A stretch of 51,175 nt of DNA from an uncultured Caryophanales bacterium (GTDB taxonomy: Bacteria; Bacillota_I; Bacilli_A; RFN20; CAG-826). The notes beneath the pieces are model-generated. The model made no database searches. It saw only the letters and a program-made list of their open reading frames with translations, and had not been told where the DNA came from. Below, piece after piece: positions 14,954-23,298 of the stretch; position 1 is the stretch's first letter, and every line of letters starts with the position of its first letter. The position numbers and the translations under genes were made by a program. The stretch is taken from assembly GCA_946409515.1 (NCBI GenBank), contig CAMJWS010000006.1:1-51175 (forward strand). Direction: 5' to 3'.

Positions 14954-16652
14954 ACAAGTGTAATGTCTCTTTGATACTCTTGAACAAAGCATCTGGGAAG
15001 GAATTGTCTTTTGGTTTTTCCTTTAGGACTGTACCAACATAGAATTTAACTTTTGGTTCAGTACCACTTGGTCTAACGGTCACAATACTGCCATCTTCTA
15101 AATAGAGTTTAACAACATTAGATTTTGGTAAGTTAAGAGGTTCTTTTTTATCTTTGGTAATTCTTTGACCTTTTTCAATATCATCAACCTTCACCACTTT
15201 TAAGCCATTGATGGAGATGAATGGATCATTGTGTAAAGTATTCATAAGATTATTCATCTTGGCTTGACCTTCACTACCGAAGAATTCCATAGAATAAGTG
15301 ATATCTTGGTGATAACCGAAGCGTTTGGATAAATCATCCCATGCTTCATCTAACCTCATACCTTTTAAGAAATAGAATAACGCCATTTCGCAGTACATTA
15401 AGATAGCTTGGCAGCCATCTTTATCTCTTGCAAATGGAGCGATTAAGCAGCCATAGCTTTCTTCATAACCGAATTCAAACTTAGGACCATTGCCCTTCTT
15501 TTCATAATAATCAATACGATTGCCGATGAATTTGAAGCCAGTTAAGAATTCTTCAACTTTGACACCGTAATGTCTAGCGATATCTCCCCCTAATGAGGAG
15601 GTAACAATTGTGTAATACATGACACCATTATCGCTTAGTGTGCCTTTTTCTTTCTTTTGGGCGAAGATGTAGTCCATTAATAAAGCCGCACTTTGGTTGC
15701 CCGTTAATGTTTGATAGCTACCATCTTTTGCTTTATAGCCTAAACCAACACGGTCACCATCTGGGTCAGTCATGACAATTAAGTCCGCATCAATCTCTTT
15801 AGCGAGTTTGATTGGTTCAATATATGCTCTGGCGTCTTCTGGGTTAGGAGATAATGTACCAGAGAAATCTGGATCTGGAGCCACTTGGCTCATCACTGGA
15901 TAAATTCTATAGCCTAAATCCTTAAAGATTCTCATAGAATTGACGTAGGACGTGCCATGATTTGGAGTAAAGACAATCTTGAAGTTAGATTTATCTAAAT
16001 CCCTATTTATCGCAATTGATTCGACGAGTCTCACATATTCATCATCAACTTTATTATCTAAGAGGATATTTTCTCCTCTAACTTTTGCAACTTCATATTC
16101 CACTTCTAATTCATTTGGAAGAGAATCAATGAGTTCTAATAAACGTTTGATTTTATCAGGAACGAGTTGGCAGCCCGTTTCATCATAAACCTTATAACCA
16201 TTATATTGTTTTGGGTTATGGCTCGCGGTAATCATAATACCCGCGCAAGCTTTAAGATAACGGACAGCAAATGATAATTCAGGAGTTGGTCTTAAAGCAT
16301 CAAAGATATATGTTTTAATGCCAAAATCATTTAAGGTTTCCGCGCTTAAAAGAGTAAATTCACGCGACATGTGTCTATTATCGTGAGAAATTACTACACC
16401 ATCCTTCTTAGCGTTTGGGAATAATTCTAGTAAGTATTTAGCAAACGCAACAGTGGCCTTTTTCACTGTGAAGTTATTCATTCTATTAGTACCTGGTCCA
16501 AGAACACCTCTCATACCAGCGGTACCGAATTCAACATCTTTAAAGAATGCATCATCAATTTCTTTTTGATCCATCTTTCTTAAGATTTCTTTATCTTGCT
16601 CACTAACTTTAGCGGAATTTAGCCAGCGTAAATAATTATCTTTTGTGCTCAT
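14952..16652 (-). CDS. pgcA: Phospho-sugar mutase (PgcA-type phosphoglucomutase)
   Basis: This alpha-D-phosphohexomutase moves phosphate between C1 and C6 of glucose (or related sugars) and would feed UDP-glucose and cell-surface polymer synthesis. The 566-residue protein has the active-site loop TASHNPKQYNGYK (about residues 143-155) with the phospho-serine, the metal loop DPDGDRVG (about 283), and the substrate-phosphate loop PSGTEPKVKFY near 532. The exact hexose or pentose preference is not visible. Its Shine-Dalgarno GGGAG overlaps the stop of the upstream pseudouridine synthase gene (5 nt gap). Confidence 0.92.
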   Translation of the reverse strand: MSTKDNYLRWLNSAKVSEQDKEILRKMDQKEIDDAFFKDVEFGTAGMRGVLGPGTNRMNNFTVKKATVAFAKYLLELFPNAKKDGVVISHDNRHMSREFTLLSAETLNDFGIKTYIFDALRPTPELSFAVRYLKACAGIMITASHNPKQYNGYKVYDETGCQLVPDKIKRLLELIDSLPNELEVEYEVAKVRGENILLDNKVDDEYVRLVESIAINRDLDKSNFKIVFTPNHGTSYVNSMRIFKDLGYRIYPVMSQVAPDPDFSGTLSPNPEDARAYIEPIKLAKEIDADLIVMTDPDGDRVGLGYKAKDGSYQTLTGNQSAALLMDYIFAQKKEKGTLSDNGVMYYTIVTSSLGGDIARHYGVKVEEFLTGFKFIGNRIDYYEKKGNGPKFEFGYEESYGCLIAPFARDKDGCQAILMYCEMALFYFLKGMRLDEAWDDLSKRFGYHQDITYSMEFFGSEGQAKMNNLMNTLHNDPFISINGLKVVKVDDIEKGQRITKDKKEPLNLPKSNVVKLYLEDGSIVTVRPSGTEPKVKFYVGTVLKEKPKDNSFPDALFKSIKETLHL

Positions 16653-16657
16653 AAAGT

Positions 16658-17647
16658 TTACTCCCTATCTATATTGTCTAACTTGGTTAGAATATTTGCA
16701 ATTTCTTCATTAGGTTCAGCAGTGAATTCTTTTTTACTGAGATTAGTTAAAGGTGCAGGTAAATCACCAAAGCCAATCTTATAAGCATGTAAGAACTGCT
16801 TATTAAAACCATACTCTTGTTTGAATAATCTATTAGCAGCGAAGTCACCATATTTCTCATCACCAATAATCGGATGATTAATATAGGCAAGATGTACCCT
16901 GATTTGATGGGTTCTGCCGGTCAAAAGAGTGACGTCCAATAAACTATAGTCTTGATACTTTTTGATGACCTTATAGACCGTTTTAGCGGTTTTTCCTCCC
17001 TTATTTAAAGGAGCAACAGTCACAGTGTTGTTCTTTTCATCCTTTTTAAGTGGGGCATTAATGCTATCTTTATCTTTTTCCATTTGGCCCACCACTAAGG
17101 CTAAATAATGTTTATTAATCAAATCATGGTTTTTAAATAGTTCAAATAATAACTCTAATGTTTGATGGTTTTTGCCAAACGCCACAATGCCAGAAGTGTT
17201 TCTATCTAATCGATGCGCAGGGCCTGGCTTAAAAGCAATTTCTTTATCTGGGTTATATTCGCCCTTATAAATCAAATACTCCACGACCATTTGATCTAAG
17301 GATTCGTCTTGTGGTTTGCTCTTTTGCACTAATAAGCCTCTTGGTTTATTTATAAATAAAACATTATCATCCTCATAGATAATCCAATCTTTAATATTGT
17401 TATTAGGCTGATAGGCTTTTTCTTTTAGAAAATCATTAAATTGATCTTCAGTAATATAGATTGCAACTTCATCATTTTCCGATAGTTTAAATTTACGATC
17501 TTCGTGGTGACCGTTAACTTTGACATCTTTTTTTCTAAATATTTTATAGATAAAGGACGACGGAGCGGACACGAGGAGCTTTTGAATATACTTCTCTAAT
17601 GTCTGTCCTTCTTCGCTTTGATGAACCTTGAATATTCGCATATTCAT
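16658..17647 (-). CDS. RluA-family 23S rRNA pseudouridine synthase
   Basis: The 329-residue protein has an N-terminal S4-type RNA-binding domain (about 10-75) and a catalytic domain with the signature HRLDRNTSG around residue 145, which holds the catalytic Asp. GRTHQIRVHL near 238 and a PIIGDEKYG block complete the RluC/RluD pattern. The target uridines cannot be read from sequence. A second ATG at 17641 also fits. No Shine-Dalgarno site is visible; a TATAAA-type -10 lies close to the start. It forms an operon with the phosphohexomutase gene. Confidence 0.92.
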   Translation of the reverse strand: MNMRIFKVHQSEEGQTLEKYIQKLLVSAPSSFIYKIFRKKDVKVNGHHEDRKFKLSENDEVAIYITEDQFNDFLKEKAYQPNNNIKDWIIYEDDNVLFINKPRGLLVQKSKPQDESLDQMVVEYLIYKGEYNPDKEIAFKPGPAHRLDRNTSGIVAFGKNHQTLELLFELFKNHDLINKHYLALVVGQMEKDKDSINAPLKKDEKNNTVTVAPLNKGGKTAKTVYKVIKKYQDYSLLDVTLLTGRTHQIRVHLAYINHPIIGDEKYGDFAANRLFKQEYGFNKQFLHAYKIGFGDLPAPLTNLSKKEFTAEPNEEIANILTKLDNIDRE

Positions 17648-17697
17648 ATTGTAAAAAAACTATTTTATAAAATAAAGAGTGACTAATTTAATTTTTT

Positions 17698-17706
17698 TGT
17701 TATAAT
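17698..17706 (+). promoter_or_regulatory. Extended -10 promoter of tRNA-Ser(GGA)
   Basis: TG-T-TATAAT is a perfect extended -10 located 34 nt before the tRNA, so there is a short 5' leader to be cut by RNase P. Confidence 0.65.
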
Positions 17707-17740
17707 ACTATTCGCACGTTCAAATATTGTTCAGCTATAC

Positions 17741-17831
17741 GGAGGAATACCCAAGAGGCTGAAGGGGCGGGCTTGGAAAGCTCGTAGACATGTAACAGTG
17801 TGCGAGGGTTCAAATCCCTCTTCCTCCGCCA
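17741..17831 (+). tRNA. tRNA-Ser(GGA)
   Basis: This is a 91 nt class II tRNA with acceptor GGAGGAA, a long variable arm, T-loop TTCAAAT and an encoded CCA. The anticodon loop TTGGAAA gives GGA. It is the third serine tRNA in the window, each a single-gene unit. Confidence 0.95.
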
Positions 17832-17841
17832 CGTAAAAAAT

Positions 17842-17865
17842 AACACGTCAATCGACGTGTTTTTT
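17842..17865 (+). terminator. Terminator of tRNA-Ser(GGA)
   Basis: An 8 bp stem AACACGTC/GACGTGTT with a 4 nt loop is followed by a T-rich run. Confidence 0.85.
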
Positions 17866-17867
17866 CT

Positions 17868-18767
17868 TTATTTAATGATGTATTCGCCAGCGGTTTTTCC
17901 AAGCAATAGCATTGATTCAGCATCATAGTGAGCTGCATCATCGCCTTGCCCACTTTCACTCTTTAAAGAGAGCCTAATGGCGGTTTCATCTTCCCCATTA
18001 GTTTTGATGCAGTAGAAATGATCTTCTTCTTTAGATAGTTTTTCTTTGCAATCATTGATGACTTCTGGATAGTACCATGTGCCTCTAGAAAAGATATAGG
18101 CATCGACAAAATTGAAATAATCATAAATCCAATCGTTTAAATCGGATCTTAAATACTTAACAAAATAGCGTTCTCCATCAATATAGTACTTTGAATCTGG
18201 ATATAAATACGAATCCGATTCACCTTGCATCCAGAATACACCTCTTACTCTTGGATTCTTTCCTTGGGATTCCAATGACTTTAACTGTTGTTTAATGAAT
18301 TTGATATAGCGGTTATATAGTTGAAGCTTTTTGCCATTTTTATTAACGTATTGCGATAATAGGCAAGAGCCTCCATAGGATGCTTTGATAATATAGGATG
18401 TTTCTTCTTTTTGGCTAAGAGTTTCCGCCATACCGATTTCTGGTCCAAAGAAATCTTCACCACAGCCAAAGCCCCATTTAGTAGGAACAAATTCTTTTTG
18501 GATACGTTCATCCGCATCAAAAGACATCAAAACTTTATCATTACCTTGGGTATATTTTTGATATACGTCTGCCTCTTTTTCCTTTAAAAAAGCATGAGGA
18601 GAAACACCACTAGCGTTACTTTGGCCCATGATTAAATAGACATTATCGTAAGTGACGTTAGTGTCCAATGGCTTTGGTTCATAAGGTATTTCAATTGTTG
18701 TTTCACCACCACAACCAGAAATACATGTTATTAATGGTAACAAGAGGAGTAATTGTTTTATTTTCAT
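17868..18767 (-). CDS. Lipoprotein SASA-domain carbohydrate acetylesterase
   Basis: This is a 299-residue predicted exported lipoprotein with a signal helix and lipobox ISGC (about residues 15-18). The mature part matches the SASA/CE6 esterase fold: block I MGQSNASG with the nucleophile Ser (about 50), FWMQGESDS (about 185) and a C-terminal AHYDAE block carrying the likely catalytic His. Such enzymes remove O-acetyl groups from sialic acid or xylan. The start at 18767 is chosen over 18839 because the signal peptide begins there and a TATAAT ends 6 nt before it; no Shine-Dalgarno site is present. Confidence 0.85.
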   Translation of the reverse strand: MKIKQLLLLLPLITCISGCGGETTIEIPYEPKPLDTNVTYDNVYLIMGQSNASGVSPHAFLKEKEADVYQKYTQGNDKVLMSFDADERIQKEFVPTKWGFGCGEDFFGPEIGMAETLSQKEETSYIIKASYGGSCLLSQYVNKNGKKLQLYNRYIKFIKQQLKSLESQGKNPRVRGVFWMQGESDSYLYPDSKYYIDGERYFVKYLRSDLNDWIYDYFNFVDAYIFSRGTWYYPEVINDCKEKLSKEEDHFYCIKTNGEDETAIRLSLKSESGQGDDAAHYDAESMLLLGKTAGEYIIK

Positions 18768-18773
18768 AGAGAT

Positions 18774-18779
18774 ATTATA
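18774..18779 (-). promoter_or_regulatory. Leaderless -10 box of the acetylesterase gene
   Basis: A perfect TATAAT on the minus strand ends 6 nt before the ATG at 18767. It touches the T-run of the upstream operon's terminator. Confidence 0.65.
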
Positions 18780-18798
18780 AAAGGGCTTATTCAGCCCT
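18780..18798 (-). terminator. Terminator of the HAD/unknown/membrane operon
   Basis: On the minus strand AGGGCT-gaata-AGCCCT is followed by a short T-run that merges into the next gene's TATAAT. The T-run is short, so termination may be partial. Confidence 0.5.
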
Positions 18799-18819
18799 GA
18801 TATTTTAATTTTGGAAGAA

Positions 18820-19194
18820 TTATTCAGCTTTAGCTTCAACGACTTCGGCTGGTTGTTCAGCGACGACTTTGTCGTCTTCTTTCTTTAAAGCATTGAGACG
18901 TGCACTTCTACGTTGTTCTCTTTCAGTAGCGCGGTCGAATGTCTTAGCGAAGATTAACATCACAGCGACACCGGCGACAACACCGAACACAACGATAAGT
19001 AAGCCCCAGAAATAAAGACCTAAACCAAATTGTTTTGTGAAGTTAGTGTTGAATTCTGTTAAGGCGTTGATGTTGTTATACTTGGTTACTAAGCCAAGAA
19101 TAATGTATGTTAAGCCCCAAAGAATCACTAAAGCACAGATTGGGTACCACACTAATTCAAAGATGGATACTGGTAATTTGTTCTTTTTTGCCAT
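18820..19194 (-). CDS. Small two-helix membrane protein, unknown
   Basis: I do not recognise this 124-residue protein. It has two hydrophobic helices (about 13-34 and 55-80), then a basic segment REQRRSARLN and an acidic, alanine- and valine-rich tail. An ATG at 19200 lies only 3 nt from the GGAG, so the ATG at 19194 (9 nt) is preferred. It is the last gene of a three-gene operon behind a HAD phosphatase and an unknown helical protein; the spacing to the upstream gene is 17 nt. Confidence 0.7.
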   Translation of the reverse strand: MAKKNKLPVSIFELVWYPICALVILWGLTYIILGLVTKYNNINALTEFNTNFTKQFGLGLYFWGLLIVVFGVVAGVAVMLIFAKTFDRATEREQRRSARLNALKKEDDKVVAEQPAEVVEAKAE

Positions 19195-19211
19195 AAACAT
19201 AATCTCCTTTA

Positions 19212-20057
19212 TTAGTTAGCAGCTTCCGCTGGTTTTTGTGGTTGGCTGCTCTTTGTGACTTCTGCCACGACTTGTTGATATGTTGCTTTCCAAGCAGCTT
19301 CGTTTTTAGCAACGGCTTCGTTAAGTCTCTTGTTGAGATCTTCAAAGATTTCTTTGAAGCCTTTGTTATCTGGACGTTGTCTTCTACCTTCGGTCATTTC
19401 TAAGACACGATTTGTCTCGTCTAATAAATCGAGAGTGTCGTTATCTGTGCAATGAGCGTGAGCACGTGAGAAGCGTAAGAAGCCAGCGAGTTTAGCAAGT
19501 TCATTTTGAACGATGAAGTTACTTTGTGGTGTGGCTTTACCTTGACTTTCATTCATGACCTTTTGGAATTCCGCGAAGGATTCTTCGAATGTACGCATAC
19601 CAAGCATTGCTAAGACGACACGATACATTCTTTCATCTTCATCCACGAGTTTGAGCATTAATTGATCGATTTCTTTGTTTTGAATACCATAGTTGAGATA
19701 TTGGAAAACGATATCTCTCATGGTTTCAGTTAGGCCAACAGTCATATCGAATAATGTGACCATTTGGGCGTAGTCGACACGAACCTTATCACCAGATGGG
19801 ATTAAGATTGTGCTGTTTTCAGAATATAAGTCAGTGATAAAGGAATTGACTTTTTCTCTGATTTTATCACCAGCTTCACCATTGTTTTTTAAGAAATCAC
19901 CGAAAGGTGTGCCTTCTTGTAAGTTGTCTTCTAAAATCTTTTTACGATTGTTATAGATTTCAACGGTGTGATCTCTTTTGATTGAGTATTCAAGAGTGTC
20001 ACGGATGGTGAGTAAGTAGTGATAAAGTCTAAAGGTGTATAAACTAAAGTTATTCAT
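19212..20057 (-). CDS. Unknown soluble helical protein
   Basis: This is a 281-residue protein with no signal peptide and no clear membrane helix. It is predicted mostly alpha-helical with long charged helices and a low-complexity tail (SSQPQKPAEAAN). I recognise no catalytic motif. It starts in an 8 nt overlap with the HAD gene, 4 nt after an AAGGAGAAC Shine-Dalgarno site, and precedes the small membrane protein, so the three are very likely made together. A membrane-associated scaffold is one possibility, but nothing in the sequence proves it. Confidence 0.7.
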   Translation of the reverse strand: MNNFSLYTFRLYHYLLTIRDTLEYSIKRDHTVEIYNNRKKILEDNLQEGTPFGDFLKNNGEAGDKIREKVNSFITDLYSENSTILIPSGDKVRVDYAQMVTLFDMTVGLTETMRDIVFQYLNYGIQNKEIDQLMLKLVDEDERMYRVVLAMLGMRTFEESFAEFQKVMNESQGKATPQSNFIVQNELAKLAGFLRFSRAHAHCTDNDTLDLLDETNRVLEMTEGRRQRPDNKGFKEIFEDLNKRLNEAVAKNEAAWKATYQQVVAEVTKSSQPQKPAEAAN

Positions 20058-20901
20058 GTTGTTCTCCTTCCAAAATAAGATTTTCTAATTTGTAGACCCT
20101 GGAAATAATGTTTTTAGCGTATTTCCTCGCACTTGGATGGCCACGCTTCATACAATAGCTATGTTCATAATACTTATTAAACATAGTGATGTCATTTCCG
20201 GAATCACCAACGACATAGACGTCTTTAGCGTCAATGCCCGTTAACTGGCAATATCTTTCTACACCATTACCTTTATTGCAACCCTGAGGGGTTAACTCAT
20301 TAACTTGGGCAGTCCAGGAAGATTCGATTTCAGGGAATTGTTCACGGAATTCCTTGTTGAGTTCCTTACTGATCTGCGCTTTTTTCTTCTTAAGACCGAT
20401 AAAGGTCATAATCTTATAAATCTTCGATTCATTAAGCTCTTTATTGAATAATTCATCACTAGCGATGAATGGTTCACGATATGAGAATTGGAACCACCAC
20501 CAGATTTTATAGAACCAGATATAGAAGAATGCTACTTTACGACCTGTCTTAATAATGCATGGGTGATTTTCACTAGTCATTAATAACGCGATTGGTTCGT
20601 ATACTGTTTCAATACGTTGAATAATATTCTTCAACTTTTCATTTGGCATCGCTTCGTTATAAATGATTTTATCGTTAGCGATGATTTGGCTTGAACAGCA
20701 TGTGATAAAATCTACAGGTCGTTTAATTTCGTCTTTTAATCTCTCTGTGAACTGAGTAGATCTTGATGTAACTAAGACTAATTTATTACCTGCATCAATC
20801 CATCTACGCAAAAACTTGACGTTCTTTTTGCAGATGCATCTTTTAATACTTTTGGGATAGAACAAAGTTCCATCTAAATCAATAGCTAGTAATTTTGCCA
20901 T
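20050..20901 (-). CDS. HAD superfamily (Cof-type) phosphatase
   Basis: This 283-residue protein shows the HAD motif I AIDLDGTLF (Asp 8 and 10), motif II LVTSRS (about 45) and motif IV VVGDSGNDITMF (about 220). The C2-type cap between motifs II and III fits Cof-like sugar-phosphate or nucleotide phosphatases. The substrate is unknown. An AGGAG lies 1 nt before the ATG, and a TATAAT lies 8 nt before it, so the leader is nearly absent. It heads the operon with the unknown gene at 19212. Confidence 0.88.
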   Translation of the reverse strand: MAKLLAIDLDGTLFYPKSIKRCICKKNVKFLRRWIDAGNKLVLVTSRSTQFTERLKDEIKRPVDFITCCSSQIIANDKIIYNEAMPNEKLKNIIQRIETVYEPIALLMTSENHPCIIKTGRKVAFFYIWFYKIWWWFQFSYREPFIASDELFNKELNESKIYKIMTFIGLKKKKAQISKELNKEFREQFPEIESSWTAQVNELTPQGCNKGNGVERYCQLTGIDAKDVYVVGDSGNDITMFNKYYEHSYCMKRGHPSARKYAKNIISRVYKLENLILEGEQHE

Positions 20902-20975
20902 GCTCCTATATTATACACGCGTGAAAATCAATGTCACATATTTTTGCACTTTTTTTCTTTATGTGCGTTAGGCAC

Positions 20976-21000
20976 AAAAAAAGCGGAACTAAGTCCGCTT
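20976..21000. terminator. Terminator of hpf
   Basis: A 6 bp AGCGGA/TCCGCT stem is followed on the minus strand by seven T. A second small GTGC/GCAC hairpin lies just beyond. Confidence 0.8.
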
Positions 21001-21017
21001 CTTTTATTTTTGTTAGA

Positions 21018-21566
21018 CTAGGCGACAGGATTCTCCGCTTGGATGACGCCATATCCACCATCACGACGGATATAAACGACACTGATGCGATCATCTTCTT
21101 CATCGAGATAAAGGAAGAAATCATGACCTAAAGCTTCCATTCTAAGAATGGCTTCATCAATCTTCATTGCTTGTAAATAGTAAGATTTTGCTCTAACGAC
21201 GACGTCTTCTTCTTTGTCGCCTTGTTCTTCTTCTAATTCTTGGAATTGGACTGCTTCAGCGAATGAGGCTCTGCCGCTGCGATCCATTCTAGTTTTAACT
21301 TTGCGCATTTGGCCAACGAGTTTGTCGATGGCTAAGTCGATGGCAGCATATAAATCTGCATCTTCGACTTCCGCACGAAGTGGCATTTGTGGCAAGAAGA
21401 TAGTAATTTCTACTCTTTGGGTCTCACCATGCACACTGACTACAGCACGGCATTCGATGTCATCGTTAATAAGAAAAAACTTATCCATTCTTGATAGTTT
21501 CTTCTTAATAGCGGAAGAAATGGCGTCTGTGACTTGGATGTTTTTGCCGATAATTTGGTATTTCAT
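21018..21566 (-). CDS. hpf: Long ribosome hibernation-promoting factor
   Basis: This factor dimerises 70S ribosomes into inactive 100S in stationary phase or stress. The 182-residue protein has the N-terminal ribosome-binding beta-alpha fold (about 1-100) and the C-terminal dimerisation domain (about 125-178, containing RAKSYYLQAMKIDEAILRM). It uses an extended -10 (TG-T-TATAAT, 21615-21620) with a roughly 50 nt leader and an AAGGAGG Shine-Dalgarno site. Confidence 0.97.
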   Translation of the reverse strand: MKYQIIGKNIQVTDAISSAIKKKLSRMDKFFLINDDIECRAVVSVHGETQRVEITIFLPQMPLRAEVEDADLYAAIDLAIDKLVGQMRKVKTRMDRSGRASFAEAVQFQELEEEQGDKEEDVVVRAKSYYLQAMKIDEAILRMEALGHDFFLYLDEEDDRISVVYIRRDGGYGVIQAENPVA

Positions 21567-21614
21567 ATGTTGTAACCTCCTTCCAAATTATGAAACAGAA
21601 GTTCTCTCAACTAC

Positions 21615-21620
21615 ATTATA
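21615..21620 (-). promoter_or_regulatory. Extended -10 promoter of hpf
   Basis: TATAAT on the minus strand, preceded by TGT (an extended -10), gives a leader of about 45 nt. Confidence 0.6.
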
Positions 21621-21651
21621 ACACCAGGTTTCGGCTTTATTAAATAAAAGG

Positions 21652-22821
21652 TTAGTTATTTAGCAACTTTTTAATTTGTTCTACTTTATCGAGTTTTTCC
21701 CATGGTAAATCAAGGTCTGGACGACCAAAGTGACCATAGTTTGTTAATTCTCTATATTTGAATGTTGGTTCTGTAAGGTTAAATTGTTTAATAATCATAC
21801 CAGGACGGCAGTCAAATACTTCTCTCACCACACTGAGGATTTTGTCATCACTATAGTGGGATGTTTTATATGTTCTAACACTGATGGATAATGGTTGGTT
21901 AACACCAATAGCATAGCTAAGTTGTACACGTAAGCGTCTAGCGACACCTGCGGCGACTAAGTTCTTAGCGATGTATCTTGCCATATAGGCCGCACTTCTA
22001 TCGACTTTAGTTGGGTCTTTGCCAGAGAAAGCACCACCACCATGTTCGCATGTGCCGCCATATGTATCAACAATAATCTTACGTCCGGTCACGCCTGTAT
22101 CACCTGTAGGACCACCAATAACGAATTTACCAGTTGGATTAAAGTAAACTTTAAAATCGGTATTTAAACCAAATGATTTAGCGACTTTCTTCATGATGTT
22201 TTCCACAACATAGTTTTTGAATTCTTCTAAATCAATATTGTCATCATGTTGAATGGACATTAAGACTGTATCAATACGGATGTTATCTGGATCAGTATAG
22301 TCGATAGTCACTTGTGACTTCATATCTGGACGAGCGTGTTTAAAGACACCAGCTTTTCTTTGGTTAGTAGCTTCTCTCACTAATTTATGCGCAATGGAGA
22401 TCGCTAATGGCATATAGCCTTCAGTTTCATCAGTGGCGTAACCAAACATAATGCCTTGGTCGCCCGCACCGACATCTTCTGGCTTTTGTTGTGAGACACC
22501 AATAGAAATATCATGTGATTGTTCTTTAACCTTCACTTCCACTTCAACTGTATGATAGTCAGTGCCGAGTTCTGGACGGTCATAACCGATACCTTTTAAG
22601 ACATCTTTGACGATTTGGACATAATTTGGTTGGACCTTGCATGTGATTTCCCCACCAATTAAGACAAAATTGTTGCTGGCGAAAACTTCGCAAGCCACTC
22701 TGGCGTTTTTATCCTCTTTTAAACAAGCATCCAAAATAGCGTCTGCGATTTGATCACACACTTTATCTGGGTGTCCTTCACTCACTGATTCTGAGGTAAA
22801 CAAGATTTTTTCTTTAGCCAT
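21652..22821 (-). CDS. metK: S-adenosylmethionine synthetase
   Basis: It makes SAM from ATP and methionine. This 389-residue enzyme shows GHPDKVCDQIADAILDA (about 15-31), GAGDQGIMFGYA (about 113) and the GGGAFSGKDPTKVDRSAAY loop (about 255). The ATG at 22821 has AAAGGAG 9 nt upstream; the in-frame start at 22863 lies inside the terminator hairpin and is rejected. A SAM riboswitch and hairpin precede it, so feedback control by its own product is expected. Confidence 0.98.
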   Translation of the reverse strand: MAKEKILFTSESVSEGHPDKVCDQIADAILDACLKEDKNARVACEVFASNNFVLIGGEITCKVQPNYVQIVKDVLKGIGYDRPELGTDYHTVEVEVKVKEQSHDISIGVSQQKPEDVGAGDQGIMFGYATDETEGYMPLAISIAHKLVREATNQRKAGVFKHARPDMKSQVTIDYTDPDNIRIDTVLMSIQHDDNIDLEEFKNYVVENIMKKVAKSFGLNTDFKVYFNPTGKFVIGGPTGDTGVTGRKIIVDTYGGTCEHGGGAFSGKDPTKVDRSAAYMARYIAKNLVAAGVARRLRVQLSYAIGVNQPLSISVRTYKTSHYSDDKILSVVREVFDCRPGMIIKQFNLTEPTFKYRELTNYGHFGRPDLDLPWEKLDKVEQIKKLLNN

Positions 22822-22847
22822 TGCTGAAACTCCTTTATATAAACAAA

Positions 22848-22871
22848 GCCCTCCCACATTCATGGAAGGGC
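22848..22871 (-). terminator. Riboswitch expression-platform hairpin before metK
   Basis: On the minus strand GCCCT-t-CC/GG-g-AGGGC is followed by TTTGTTTAT, a weak terminator. A GAAGG just upstream of it can pair with CCTTC in its 5' arm to form an antiterminator, as in S-box leaders. Confidence 0.6.
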
Positions 22872-22888
22872 ATTCTTTTTTCCTTCAA

Positions 22889-22990
22889 CTTATCGCTCAA
22901 GGTTGTGGGAACCTTGCTAAGGAAGAGCACTTACTCTATCGAGAGTTGCTATTGCGTTATTTCATTCCTTATTACGCAATTCTTGATAAG
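22889..22990 (-). promoter_or_regulatory. SAM-I-like (S-box) riboswitch
   Basis: On the minus strand the element is closed by P1 CTTATC/GATAAG and opens with the S-box hallmark TATCAAGA. P2 (GCGT/ACGC) encloses GGAATGAAATA. GCAAC, the TCTC/GAGA P3 hairpin and the GTGCTCTTCC core then follow, and P4 is GCAAGGTT/AACCTTG. This is the order of the SAM-I clan, but P2 and its GGCC-type loop are reduced. The metK context makes SAM the likely ligand. Confidence 0.8.
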
Positions 22991-22997
22991 CACGATT

Positions 22998-23003
22998 ATT
23001 ATA
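22998..23003 (-). promoter_or_regulatory. -10 box of the metK leader
   Basis: TATAAT on the minus strand ends 7 nt before P1 of the riboswitch, with a weak TTTGCT -35 17 nt upstream. Confidence 0.6.
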
Positions 23004-23038
23004 GGCTATTTAATAAAAATAGCAAATGAAACAGTAAA

Positions 23039-23296
23039 TTATTTTTTATTAGCTTCAAGACCAAGGGCTAATTGATCTGGGCAAGATGTTTCACCTGTTC
23101 TTGAACCACGGCATTTAATGCCTTTGAGTTTGGTAATCACATCTTCAATCTTCATGCCTTCGATTAAACGACACACGGCCTGGGTGTTACCCATGCAGCC
23201 CCCTACGATGGTTGCGTGCACGACTACACCATTTTCGTGTTCGATAATCATTTCTCTAGCACAAACGTTATTTGGTTTGAATGTGATCTTTTCCAT
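23039..23296 (-). CDS. TSCPD-domain protein (TIGR03905 type)
   Basis: The 85-residue protein carries the ETSCPDQLA motif that names the TSCPD domain, found alone here and also at the C-terminus of B12-dependent ribonucleotide reductases. It contains five cysteines (about 12, 34, 42, 62, 72), suggesting metal or redox binding. The function of the stand-alone family is not established. It starts directly after the pduL stop with no Shine-Dalgarno site, so translation is likely coupled. Confidence 0.85.
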   Translation of the reverse strand: MEKITFKPNNVCAREMIIEHENGVVVHATIVGGCMGNTQAVCRLIEGMKIEDVITKLKGIKCRGSRTGETSCPDQLALGLEANKK

Positions 23297-23298
23297 AA

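Noticed and set aside
22821..22863. Upstream ATG of metK as start
   Set aside because: It lies in the riboswitch hairpin, and the metK N-terminus begins at 22821.
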